From UTCHB3 sp002050155 (lineage in GTDB: Bacteria; Bacteroidota; Ignavibacteria; Ignavibacteriales; Ignavibacteriaceae), in contig CP129491.1 of assembly GCA_030584105.1 (NCBI GenBank), positions 124,001-188,000 of the forward strand: DNA of 64,000 bases, written 5' to 3'. The notes beneath the pieces were generated by a model. The model ran no database searches. It worked only from the letters and a program-made list of their open reading frames with translations, and was not told where the DNA came from. A program made the position numbers and the translations under genes. How positions within the stretch are numbered: the stretch's first letter is position 1; each line of letters begins with the position of its first letter. Below, piece by piece: positions 43,367 through 51,769 of the stretch.

Positions 43367-43429
43367 TGTTTTGCCGGTTTTTGTTTTTACTGTTTTAACG
43401 GTTTTTATTTTTTAGAAAGTTTTACTAAA

Positions 43430-43831
43430 GTGTCGGATAAATCGATAATCCTGTTTGACGGAGTTTGTAATTTTTGCAACTTCTGGGTTAATTTTATTAT
43501 AGACCGTGATAAAAGAGATATTTTCCGGTTCGCTTCTTTGCAGTCTGACTACGGACAGGAAGTGCTTCGAAAACTTCAGCTTTCCGAGAAAGATTTTGAT
43601 ACATTTATTCTTTTAGAGGGGGAAGAGCACCTGATCAAATCCACGGCAGGTTTAAGAGTTGCGAAGAGACTGGGCGGAGTTTTCTCGTTGCTTTACCCGC
43701 TGATAATTATCCCACGATTTCTGCGCGACGGGGTTTATAATCTCATCGCCCGAAACCGCTACAAACTTTTCGGCAGGGAAGATGCCTGCAGAATCCCCAC
43801 ACCTGAGTTAAAATCAAAATTCCTAGAATGA
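43430..43831 (+). CDS. DCC-family thiol-disulfide oxidoreductase (DUF393)
   Basis: 133 residues from GTG. The family signature FDGVCNFCNFWVNFIIDRD has the CxxC pair near residues 13-16, with IFRFASLQSDYGQ and STAGLRVAKRLGG following. A thioredoxin-like redox role is assumed for the family, but substrates are unknown. It lies 63 bp after the CNNM gene on the same strand. Confidence 0.9.
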   Translation: MSDKSIILFDGVCNFCNFWVNFIIDRDKRDIFRFASLQSDYGQEVLRKLQLSEKDFDTFILLEGEEHLIKSTAGLRVAKRLGGVFSLLYPLIIIPRFLRDGVYNLIARNRYKLFGREDACRIPTPELKSKFLE

Positions 43832-43846
43832 GTTTTGCACAAATCG

Positions 43847-43998
43847 CGCCTTATTCCTGCAGAAACCTAAACACTCAAAACCAACGCCTTATTCCCCCTG
43901 AAGCCTGAACAATCAAAGCCAGCGCCTTATTCCCCCTGAAGTCTGAACAATCAAAACTGACGCCATCTTTCAGCAGAAGCCTAAACACTAAAAACCGG
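43847..43998. repeat. 38-bp tandem repeat, four units
   Basis: Units start with CGCC at 43847, 43885, 43923 and 43961, exactly 38 bases apart. Units 2 and 3 are close (CGCCTTATTCCCCCTGAAG); 1 and 4 are more diverged, both with CCTAAACACT. There are no spacers, so it is not CRISPR. It sits between convergent genes. Confidence 0.9.
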
Positions 43999-44020
43999 CT
44001 AATTGAGTGCAGATTTCCCT

Positions 44021-45694
44021 TTATTTAATCAACAACAGTTTAACCACACCTGTCTGTGCCGGTATTCCTGTGGTTTCGTTTTCAATAAATGAAACAGTAA
44101 CGGGATAAAAACCACTTGAAAGATGAAGTTTTTCAGCGTCCACTTTAATTTCGTGAGAGCCTGCCGAGGCTTCACCCGAGAAAAGAGTTGAAATTAAACT
44201 CCCCTGTGAATCATAGATTTTTATCACCACATTGCCCGAAGAGGGAAGTGAATACTTAATCGTGGTGGTCGGGTTGAAAGGGTTTGGGTAGTTAGCCACT
44301 TCCAAACTTTGCGGAATAACCGGCTGCTCTGTTTGAACATCCGTGAACCCGTTGATCGCAGAAGACATCCACTGAATCCGGGTGGTTATCCAACTTTTTA
44401 GATAGTCGATTTCCTGCTGATAAGTGGTGCCGATGAAATAGTTAGGCCATACATAAACCCCAAGAACGGGCCACCGCTGGAAATTTCTTGTGCGTGCTTC
44501 GCTGAGATAATCGGTCAGAGAATCGATCACGGAATAGATACGGTCTTTGTTAAAAGAAGTTTGCAGAAGCACAGCCCACCTTTGTTTGATCAGACTTTTA
44601 AAATGGTCCCAGGCGAATAATTTTTTCCACCAGGTCGGAACGAAATAAGCGTCATTTTGCAGAAAATAGCTGTCAGTGGTGAGAAAATCCAACTCCCAGC
44701 CTGTGGTCTTCCAGCCGTCGTAATAGTCGGCATTTCCGAGTGCGATGTTGAAATCCCAAACGGGTCCCATGTAAAGTTTAGGGTCTTTGTTGTCTCGGTC
44801 TTTATACATGAAGGTGCTAAGCCGGTATCCGTCCACATTTTTAGCGAACTCGTTAATCAGGAAATAATCGACAAAAGAAGTGTCGTTTGCAATTTTTGGG
44901 AATCCAACAGCGGTATCGGCAAAATTGGAAGAATTCATCACAGTTTCAAAATTGGTGATAAATTGACGAATATAATTTTTTTGCTCCGGCACAATTTTGG
45001 AGTTCTTTGGCTCGTGGTACTGATAAAAAATCGGTTTGTGTGCACCCGGGAAGGGGAGAAAAGGAGAGTTCCACCCACCGATATCTTCACCGTCTAATTT
45101 ATCAATTTTCACAATATAACCACCCGTAAGCGCAACGCCGGAGGTATCCGTTATTTCCATTCCTTTAATTGCCACCCTGTTTTTGTCTCTTTTAATTTTT
45201 TCAAAAAGTATGTACAGCCCTTTATAGTCACCGTTGACAACAAGTTCAAAGTATCGAGACCTCGAGGCATATCTTCCTGTTTTTCTTGCAGCGTCGTACA
45301 CCAGCACATCCCTCATCAGCGATTTATCGTTGTAAGTAGCGTTGAACACCCAATCGTTTTCAGCCGGAAACCCCATCAATTCAACATTCAGATTTTCGCC
45401 TGCTGAGTCTCTCGTTTCCACAGCGTAGCCTTTTTTGGGGAAAGACTGAGAAGATGATCCGCGCAGCTCGATACCAATTTTTCCGTTGTAGTGGTTTGGC
45501 GGGTCGGTTATGTTGTTTCTTTGCCCGTCACCGTTCCAGATAACTTTCATATCTGCGGTGATTTTTGTGGTGTTGGGAATCGTCTGTCCGTTTGTGTTGA
45601 TAATAATTATCGGCAAATTTGATGATGTGAACTGAGCATTAACCGGAATTGTTGATAAGGTAGTCAGAACAAAGAGGATAAGAGTATTTTTCAT
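44021..45694 (-). CDS. Secreted CotH-kinase-type protein with C-terminal sorting domain
   Basis: 557 residues. After a signal peptide (about 1-20) comes a CotH-like kinase fold (about 45-420): GIELRGSSSQSFPKKGYAVE, NDWVFNATYNDKSLMRDVL, YLILFEKIK-like GLYILFEKIKRDKNRVAIKG, and the metal/catalytic region GPVWDFNIALGNADYYDGW. Spore CotH phosphorylates coat proteins; bacterial secreted versions are little studied. The end YPNPFNPTTTIKYSLPSSG is a type IX secretion sorting domain. Transcribed away from fur. Confidence 0.88.
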   Translation of the reverse strand: MKNTLILFVLTTLSTIPVNAQFTSSNLPIIIINTNGQTIPNTTKITADMKVIWNGDGQRNNITDPPNHYNGKIGIELRGSSSQSFPKKGYAVETRDSAGENLNVELMGFPAENDWVFNATYNDKSLMRDVLVYDAARKTGRYASRSRYFELVVNGDYKGLYILFEKIKRDKNRVAIKGMEITDTSGVALTGGYIVKIDKLDGEDIGGWNSPFLPFPGAHKPIFYQYHEPKNSKIVPEQKNYIRQFITNFETVMNSSNFADTAVGFPKIANDTSFVDYFLINEFAKNVDGYRLSTFMYKDRDNKDPKLYMGPVWDFNIALGNADYYDGWKTTGWELDFLTTDSYFLQNDAYFVPTWWKKLFAWDHFKSLIKQRWAVLLQTSFNKDRIYSVIDSLTDYLSEARTRNFQRWPVLGVYVWPNYFIGTTYQQEIDYLKSWITTRIQWMSSAINGFTDVQTEQPVIPQSLEVANYPNPFNPTTTIKYSLPSSGNVVIKIYDSQGSLISTLFSGEASAGSHEIKVDAEKLHLSSGFYPVTVSFIENETTGIPAQTGVVKLLLIK

Positions 45695-45963
45695 AAGTGT
45701 CGTTATTTGGAGGAAAAGTTAAATAATTCGTTCTGAAAAATACCAAAAAATTTGTGTTAACTCACAATGCGACTAAAAAACAGAGGCATTGCAGCCAAAA
45801 AACTTTCACAGCAAAGCCAAAAAGCTGACGCACTTCAATACGAAAAAATGTTGAATATTAACCCAAATTCGCAACTTAAAACCTGCAGGGCAAAAAAAAT
45901 TTGCTTATTTGAAATATAACTGTTATTTTTATATAGATTAAATCTAAATAGTTTGAAAAGACA
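45695..45963. other. Divergent promoter gap between the CotH gene and fur
   Basis: No gene. It holds the fur promoter/operator described below, and presumably the CotH-gene promoter at its left end. Confidence 0.55.
45909..45946 (+). promoter_or_regulatory. Promoter with overlapping Fur/PerR-like operator upstream of fur-feoAB
   Basis: TTGAAA (45909-45914), a 17-base spacer and TATAGA (45932-45937) form a sigma70-like promoter. The perfect palindrome TAGATT-A-AATCTA (45934-45946) covers the -10 box and resembles Fur-superfamily boxes. Transcription would start about 20 bases before the fur TTG. A repressor bound here would block the polymerase; autoregulation is inferred. Confidence 0.55.
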
Positions 45964-46428
45964 TTGAAAAACCAACAGGCAAACGAATTGTTCCGCGATT
46001 ATCTTAAGAGAGGGAACAACCGTATCACACCCGAGAGATTTGAAGTTCTCGACGCCGCATTGGAGTTCGACGGTCACTTTTCAGCCGACGAACTCTTCAT
46101 CTCCATGAAGAATAACAACTCACGGGTTTCAAGAGCTACTGTTTACAACACTCTTGAGCTGCTCTGCCAGGCTGAACTTCTCTCGCAGAGAAATTTCTCC
46201 AATAAAGTAAACTACTACGAGAGTAACTATAAGAGACAGAACCACTTCCATTTAGTTTGTATTGATTGCGGAAGAATAGTTGAGTTCACGGATAAGAGGA
46301 TCGAAAAAATCTCAAAAGAGATTGGGTTAAGCCTGGGGTTCAAAACTTCAAGTTATTCGTACAACATTTTTGCGCGGTGTGATAATAAATCGAACTGCCC
46401 ATTTTCACATGATAAATCGCACTCTTGA
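45964..46428 (+). CDS. fur: Fur-family metalloregulator
   Basis: 154 residues from TTG. The winged-helix domain (NRITPERFEVLDAALEFDGH, RVSRATVYNTLELLCQAELL) precedes the metal/dimer domain (HFHLVCIDCGRIVEF with a CxxC, then a Cys pair in FARCDNKSNCPF). Metal choice (Fe, Zn, Mn or peroxide sensing) cannot be settled from this. Being first in a feoAB operon, iron control is most likely. Its end overlaps the feoA start. Confidence 0.9.
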   Translation: MKNQQANELFRDYLKRGNNRITPERFEVLDAALEFDGHFSADELFISMKNNNSRVSRATVYNTLELLCQAELLSQRNFSNKVNYYESNYKRQNHFHLVCIDCGRIVEFTDKRIEKISKEIGLSLGFKTSSYSYNIFARCDNKSNCPFSHDKSHS

Positions 46429-46639
46429 CGGCGCCCGGAAGGGTAAGTATATCACGGTTCTGAGCCTCCCGGAAGGGGTGCTCAGGGTTCAATTGATCAG
46501 ATTAGGAATTACGATTGGCGATAAGATTTTTTGTGTGGAAAGACTGCCGGGCGGTACGGTTGTGATTCAAAAGAACAGACAGGAAATAGCTCTGGGTTAT
46601 GAATTGGCGCGACAAATATCAATTTCGGAAGACCATTAA
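46409..46639 (+). CDS. feoA: Ferrous iron transport accessory protein FeoA
   Basis: About 76 residues from ATG 46409, overlapping fur by 20 bases; the frame is open further upstream (ATG 46370) but that adds only out-of-family residues. It is an SH3-like FeoA fold: LDGARKGKYITVLSLPEG, LIRLGITIGDKIFCVERLPG and the GGTVVIQKNRQEIALGYELA ending. It supports FeoB, encoded 2 bp later. Confidence 0.9.
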   Translation: MINRTLDGARKGKYITVLSLPEGVLRVQLIRLGITIGDKIFCVERLPGGTVVIQKNRQEIALGYELARQISISEDH

Positions 46640-46641
46640 AA

Positions 46642-48678
46642 ATGAGAACTGAGACAACCGGAATTAAAGTAAATCCGGAAGATCTGTTACAGAAAAAAGA
46701 ATTTACAACTATAGAAAGTGACCGAAAAAGGGTTGTTCTGGTGGGTAACCCAAATGTGGGTAAGTCGCTTGTTTTTAACTATTTAAGCGGCGTCTATGTG
46801 GATGTATCCAACTTCCCGGGAACTACCGTTTCAATCAGCAGAGGCACTCACAAAAACTACGATATTCTGGATACCCCCGGAATTTACGGGGTTTCTTCGT
46901 TCAACGATGAGGAAAGAGTTGCCCGAGATGTGATCTTAGAAGCGGATATTATTCTTAATGTGGTGAACTCGTTATATTTGGACAGAGACCTCTTCCTGAC
47001 AAAGCAACTGATTGAAATGGGGAAAAAGGTTTCGATTGTGCTTAATTTCAGCGATGAAGTCAAGAAAAAGAAAATTAAAATTGACGCGAACAGACTTTCT
47101 GCATTGTTTGGTGTGGAAGTTATTGAAACATCGGCTGTATCGGGTACCGGTTTCGACAAGTTGGATGAGGCGATCGAAAAAGCGCGTGCAGGGGTTGTGA
47201 ACAACGAAATTACCGCAAGGCTTAATCCTGAAATTGTGAAAGACAGGGGCAGAGGAATAGCCCTTCTGGTTGCAGAAGGTGATGAGGAAGTTTCGGCTAA
47301 GTACAACTACGAACCCGGTTCACCGGACGACAGGGAAACAATTTACATTGAACGACGAAACACCGTAAACGAAATTATAGCCGAAGTTGAGTATGAAGAT
47401 ACTCAAAAAGGGCGGCTTATGAGCAAATTGGGCGGTATGTCGCTTAACCCAAAGACAGGCTTACCGATTCTTGCTGTTGTTTTGGTGATTCTCTACTTTT
47501 TAATCGGGGACCTTGTAGCACAGCGGTTGGTTGACTACACAGAAGGGGTTCTGGGCAAACAGTACTTCGAATTTTACACTAAAAGTTTAGTGAGTGAATA
47601 CGCCGCAGTTGATGTTACGGTGAATCAGTTGGATGGGGAAGAGAATGTTATTCACTCCGATAAATTTAGTTTCCCCGATGGCTTTGCAGCTAACCGCCCA
47701 CAAAAACTTGCCTTTGACCAAGCCGCATCGCACGAAAATACAGAGGTGCAGTTTGATTATAAAAACCCGATTGTGCGGCTCTTTTTCGGTGAATTTGGCG
47801 CATTCAGCATGACTTTAACCTATCTGATATTCCTGTTGTTGCCGCTTGTAACCGCATTTTATTTCGTGATGGCAGTAATGGAAGATTCGGGTTATTTGCC
47901 GCGGTTAGCCACAATGATGGACAGGTCACTGTCACGCGTTGGTTTGAACGGTAAGGCTATTATCCCGATTTTGCTCGGTTTTGGTTGTGTTACGATGGCA
48001 ACAATAACCACCCGAATTCTTGGGAGTGACAGAGAAAAAACAATAGCTACGGCTATACTTCAGTTTGTTATTCCGTGTTCGGCACAATTGGCAGTAATTG
48101 CAGTTTTAGCGGGGACTGCCGGGCTTGGAGCAACGCTGATTTACGGCGGTGTAATTGTTACCGTTATGATTGCTCTTTCAACGATTTTGAACAAAGCGCT
48201 GCCGGGGCAAAGCACGCCTTTACTTATTGATCTTCCGATGATGGGAATACCAAAACTTAACAATGTTTTAAAGAAAACCTGGTACCGCACCTTAGGCTTT
48301 ATGAAAGAAGCTTCAACCTGGTTCTTTATCGGTGCTTTGGGCGTGGGCATACTTCAAATTACTGGGATTTTGGAACTTTTCACAAAAGCGTTAGAGCCAC
48401 TCACTGTTTATTGGCTGAAACTTCCTAAAGAAGCCGCTATTGCATTTGTGATGGGAACAGTTCGCCGTGATTTTGGTGCTGCGGGCTTGTTCGACCTGAC
48501 GCTCACCCCGATGCAGGTTGCCGTATCGCTTATAGTAATTACGCTGTTTGTTCCGTGTATTGCATCTTTCATGGTAATGCTTAAAGAAAGAGGCTGGAAA
48601 GAAGGTATGCTAATTTGGTTGAGCGCTTGGGTGATAGCGTTTATTGTTGGTGGGCTTACTGCTTTGGTGGTTATTTAA
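46642..48678 (+). CDS. feoB: Ferrous iron transporter FeoB
   Basis: 678 residues. The cytoplasmic G domain has G1 LVGNPNVGKSLVFN, G2 VSNFPGTTVS, G3 LDTPGIYG and G4 LNFSDE (NxxD). The membrane part has two inverted gate regions (PLVTAFYFVMAVMEDSGYLP; VPCIASFMVMLKERGWKEG) and family motifs ILGSDREKTIATAILQFVIP and KLPKEAAIAFVMGTVRRDFG. It imports Fe2+ across the inner membrane. The extracytoplasmic insert of about 80 residues (about 305-385) after the first helix is notable. FeoC is not seen. Confidence 0.96.
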   Translation: MRTETTGIKVNPEDLLQKKEFTTIESDRKRVVLVGNPNVGKSLVFNYLSGVYVDVSNFPGTTVSISRGTHKNYDILDTPGIYGVSSFNDEERVARDVILEADIILNVVNSLYLDRDLFLTKQLIEMGKKVSIVLNFSDEVKKKKIKIDANRLSALFGVEVIETSAVSGTGFDKLDEAIEKARAGVVNNEITARLNPEIVKDRGRGIALLVAEGDEEVSAKYNYEPGSPDDRETIYIERRNTVNEIIAEVEYEDTQKGRLMSKLGGMSLNPKTGLPILAVVLVILYFLIGDLVAQRLVDYTEGVLGKQYFEFYTKSLVSEYAAVDVTVNQLDGEENVIHSDKFSFPDGFAANRPQKLAFDQAASHENTEVQFDYKNPIVRLFFGEFGAFSMTLTYLIFLLLPLVTAFYFVMAVMEDSGYLPRLATMMDRSLSRVGLNGKAIIPILLGFGCVTMATITTRILGSDREKTIATAILQFVIPCSAQLAVIAVLAGTAGLGATLIYGGVIVTVMIALSTILNKALPGQSTPLLIDLPMMGIPKLNNVLKKTWYRTLGFMKEASTWFFIGALGVGILQITGILELFTKALEPLTVYWLKLPKEAAIAFVMGTVRRDFGAAGLFDLTLTPMQVAVSLIVITLFVPCIASFMVMLKERGWKEGMLIWLSAWVIAFIVGGLTALVVI

Positions 48679-48756
48679 TTTGCAACAGCAAAAACAGACA
48701 ACAGCGGAGACAGGCAACTGAAAGCTGAATCGAATTAACAAACAGAAAAATTTTAA

Positions 48757-49470
48757 ATGATTAAAACAGAATATCCGATTTACTGGGAAAAAGAAGATTT
48801 CAGCATAAAGATTTTCTGTTCCATCCCGGCAATTGCCACGGGCATTTTATTGAGGGCGGGGGGGGCGAAAGTGGTTATCGACCCCGGCGACGGAATCCTC
48901 AGAGATTTGAACGAAGAGCTTACACCTGAAGAAATCCTTTCGATTACCGATGTTTTCATCACACACGGGCACCACGACCATGTCGGCGGGGTTTGGTCAC
49001 TACTCACTTATTTGCGGATTATGCGCAAGCGAACCACTCTGAATATATGGTTCCCCGAAGGTTGCCCGGAGATTGAAAGTATCTACAATGCATTCCGGAC
49101 TGTTTACTCGAACAGCATACCTTACCCGATAATTCTTCGTACAATAATGGACTATAAACCCTTTACACGACGCGGGTTAACCGTCAAGCCTTTCCCCGTA
49201 ATACACGCCGAAAAGATAGAAGACGGGCCCGAAACCCGTTTAGTCCCATCGTTAGGGTTTAAATTTACTTGGCAGGGGAAGAAAATATGTTACGGTGGTG
49301 ATACTGCCTATTGTGAAGAACTTGTTAAGCAGGCGAAAGGAGCTGATCTTGCAATTATTGAAGCAGGAGAGGATGAAGACAGCGTGCCGGGTATGCACAT
49401 GACGCAGGAAGAAGCTGAGAAGATTGGCAGAACTGCCAAAGAATTTTTCCTCGTTCATGTTCCTCAATAA
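48757..49470 (+). CDS. MBL-fold metallo-hydrolase
   Basis: 237 residues. ITHGHHDHVGGVWSLL is the HxHxDH zinc motif (near 69-74), with a His in VIHAEKIED and Asp in CYGGDTAYCEEL completing the dinuclear site, resembling the RNase Z/beta-lactamase-like hydrolases. Substrate unknown. It follows feoB by 78 bp on the same strand. Confidence 0.88.
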   Translation: MIKTEYPIYWEKEDFSIKIFCSIPAIATGILLRAGGAKVVIDPGDGILRDLNEELTPEEILSITDVFITHGHHDHVGGVWSLLTYLRIMRKRTTLNIWFPEGCPEIESIYNAFRTVYSNSIPYPIILRTIMDYKPFTRRGLTVKPFPVIHAEKIEDGPETRLVPSLGFKFTWQGKKICYGGDTAYCEELVKQAKGADLAIIEAGEDEDSVPGMHMTQEEAEKIGRTAKEFFLVHVPQ

Positions 49471-49528
49471 CACAATTTTTTCTTATCTTTAAAACTCTTT
49501 CTTATTAATTTCCGACCGGAGTATTTCG

Positions 49529-50581
49529 ATGAAGAATATCACGATTTTTATGTTTATACTTTTTACCGCTTCAACGGTGGTTTTCTCACAAAACGAGGGC
49601 GACATGTCGTTCAAGGGTGAAAAAAGGCTGAAGAATATCAGAATGCTTACTGACCGCGGTGAAAACGCCGAAGCATATTACTCGTTTGATTATAAAAAAC
49701 TGAGTTTCCAAGCCAGATTTGACGGAATGGGATGCGACCAGATTTTTACGATGAATATTGACGGGAGTGATAAAAAAATGGTTTCGAACGGAGAAGGAAG
49801 AACCACATGCGCTTATTATCTGCCGGGTGACTCTACTATTATCTATGCAAGTACATATTTAGCAAGTCCGGACTGCCCGAAACCACCTGATTTTTCAAAA
49901 GGTTATGTCTGGAAACTTTACGATGAATTTGAACTTTTCATTTCAAATGCTGACGGAAGCAACATAAGACAAATTACCGATAACAATGCTTACGATGCTG
50001 AAGCTACGGTTTCCCCACTGGGAGATAAAATTGTTTTCACTTCCATGAGAGACGGTGACCCGGAAATTTATGTAATGGATATAGACGGAAGTAACCAAAA
50101 AAGGTTGACTTATGAAAAAGGATATGATGGCGGTGCCTTCTTTTCGGCGGATGGTTCCAAAATTGTGTTCAGAGCAAGCAGACCAACTACGGAACAAGAG
50201 CTTAAAGATTATGACGACCTTGTGAAAGAGAAGTTAGTAAGACCTGGTACACTTGAAATTTATGTGATGGATGCCGACGGTGGAAATATTCAGCAGGTTA
50301 CTAACTTTGGAAAAGCAAGTTTTGCGCCTTATTTCCACCCGGATGGTAAAAGAATTATCTTTTGCTCAAATATTATGAGTAAAGACCCCCGCAACTTTGA
50401 TCTCTATTTGATCAATGTTGACGGCACAGGGCTTGAACAGGTAACTTTCAACGAGACATTTGACGGGTTCCCGATGTTCAGTAAAGACGGTAAGCAATTA
50501 GTTTTTGCTTCTAACAGATTTAACAAGAATAAAGGTGATACTAATGTTTTCATCGCTGATTGGGTCGATGACACTGAGTAG
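49529..50581 (+). CDS. Exported TolB-like PD40 beta-propeller protein
   Basis: 350 residues with a signal peptide (about 1-21, TASTVVFSQ). At least five PD40/WD40-like blades are present: FTMNIDGSDKKMVSNGEG, LFISNADGSNIRQITDNNAY, IYVMDIDGSNQKRLTYEKGY, IYVMDADGGNIQQVTNFGK and LYLINVDGTGLEQVTFNETF. No peptidase domain is attached, as in stand-alone TolB-like propellers. Its end overlaps the next gene by 14 bp, so the two are co-translated. Confidence 0.88.
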   Translation: MKNITIFMFILFTASTVVFSQNEGDMSFKGEKRLKNIRMLTDRGENAEAYYSFDYKKLSFQARFDGMGCDQIFTMNIDGSDKKMVSNGEGRTTCAYYLPGDSTIIYASTYLASPDCPKPPDFSKGYVWKLYDEFELFISNADGSNIRQITDNNAYDAEATVSPLGDKIVFTSMRDGDPEIYVMDIDGSNQKRLTYEKGYDGGAFFSADGSKIVFRASRPTTEQELKDYDDLVKEKLVRPGTLEIYVMDADGGNIQQVTNFGKASFAPYFHPDGKRIIFCSNIMSKDPRNFDLYLINVDGTGLEQVTFNETFDGFPMFSKDGKQLVFASNRFNKNKGDTNVFIADWVDDTE

Positions 50582-51608
50582 GATCAAAAGAGCACTTTTG
50601 CCGCTCGGATTTTTCTTAGGTATAATCTGTGGATTAATCTATCCGCAAGACACTGTGACTGTTACAGTTTGCAAGATCAGCGCTCAGTCCGGCAATTTAG
50701 CAACTAAGCCAAAAGGTTTACAACCGGCAGATAACACTCTTGATGTTTTCAAACAAAAAGAGCATGAGTCAAATCTTTCGGACTCTGTAGCCATTAAGTT
50801 TTACAGACCGGGTACCCCTTTTAAAAAGTTGGAAGTTCAACCGAAAGATTCTCTGACAGTGATTAATACACTTTTTGTATATAAACCTAAGGGATATGAT
50901 TCAGGCAAGGGTAAATTTCCGTTTGTATATTTGTTGCACGGGTGGTCAGGTGCCGTCAAAGACTGGAAGGTAAACTACGATATACAGAAGTTAGCCGATA
51001 AATATAATATGGTTATCGTCCTTCCGGAGGGCTATTATGACTCGTGGTATGTTAACAGCATTAATAAAAAAGACCTGCAATACGAAGCGGCATTTTGGGC
51101 GCGTATCGATCCGTTCATAGTTAAAAATTACCGGGTGGATCCAAAAAATCGTTTTATTACAGGTTTGAGCATGGGGGGGCATGGTGCCGTTACTTTTTAT
51201 CTTAAAAATAAAAACAAATTCAAAGCCGCCGGTTCTATGAGCGGGATACTCGACCTGACCCAGTTCCCCGATAACTGGGGAATAAAAAAACGACTGGGCG
51301 AATTGAAAAAAAACAGAAACCTTTGGGAGAAAAACTCGGCGCTTCAGCTTTTGAAAAATTATAAAGCAAAACCGGAAAATCTGAACATTTTTATTGCGTG
51401 CGGAACTAAAGACCTTGCTTTCAAGGTAAACCAAAGTTTCAATGAACTTGCTGTAAAAAAAGGGGTACCGATTCTGTTTTTAGCCGATAAGGGAGACCAT
51501 AACTGGGACTATTGGACCTCGCATGTTGATGGACAGATGCACTTTTTTAAACTTATTTCCGAGGGTAAAAAGCCCGCTGAAATTAAAGAAATCCTGAAAA
51601 TAAAATAG
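50568..51608 (+). CDS. Secreted alpha/beta-hydrolase, esterase D-like
   Basis: About 346 residues from ATG 50568, chosen because it begins a normal signal peptide (MTLSRIKRALLPLGFFLG); the frame is open earlier, from 50505, within the preceding gene. The nucleophile elbow is GLSMGGHGAVTF, with Asp in ACGTKDLAFKVN and His in KGDHNWDYW. VYLLHGWSGAVKDWKVNYDI is the oxyanion region. It belongs to the esterase/tributyrin-type family (feruloyl esterase- and FGH-like); substrate unknown. Confidence 0.88.
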   Translation: MTLSRIKRALLPLGFFLGIICGLIYPQDTVTVTVCKISAQSGNLATKPKGLQPADNTLDVFKQKEHESNLSDSVAIKFYRPGTPFKKLEVQPKDSLTVINTLFVYKPKGYDSGKGKFPFVYLLHGWSGAVKDWKVNYDIQKLADKYNMVIVLPEGYYDSWYVNSINKKDLQYEAAFWARIDPFIVKNYRVDPKNRFITGLSMGGHGAVTFYLKNKNKFKAAGSMSGILDLTQFPDNWGIKKRLGELKKNRNLWEKNSALQLLKNYKAKPENLNIFIACGTKDLAFKVNQSFNELAVKKGVPILFLADKGDHNWDYWTSHVDGQMHFFKLISEGKKPAEIKEILKIK

Positions 51609-51624
51609 CCGCTTAGAAATCTTA

Positions 51625-51750
51625 TAGATTACACAGCTACAACAAATTTCTTGTTTCAAGTATTAAGAGATATCCAGCGACAGCAGATTTCTTGTTTCAA
51701 GTACTAACAGTTACGCAACGGCAACAGATTGTTTTAATCAAGTTTTAACC
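51625..51750. repeat. 41-bp tandem repeat, three units
   Basis: CAAATTTCTTGTTTCAAG (51643), CAGATTTCTTGTTTCAAG (51684) and CAGATTGTTTTAATCAAG (51725) at exact 41-base spacing, each preceded by an (A)CAGC(T/G)ACA-like stretch and followed by a TTAA/CTAA stretch. It lies between convergent genes. Confidence 0.85.
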
Positions 51751-51769
51751 GTTATACAACCGCCGGCTG

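Noticed and set aside
43847..43998. CRISPR-like array
   Set aside because: The 38-bp units are contiguous with no spacers and no cas gene is nearby; it is a tandem minisatellite.
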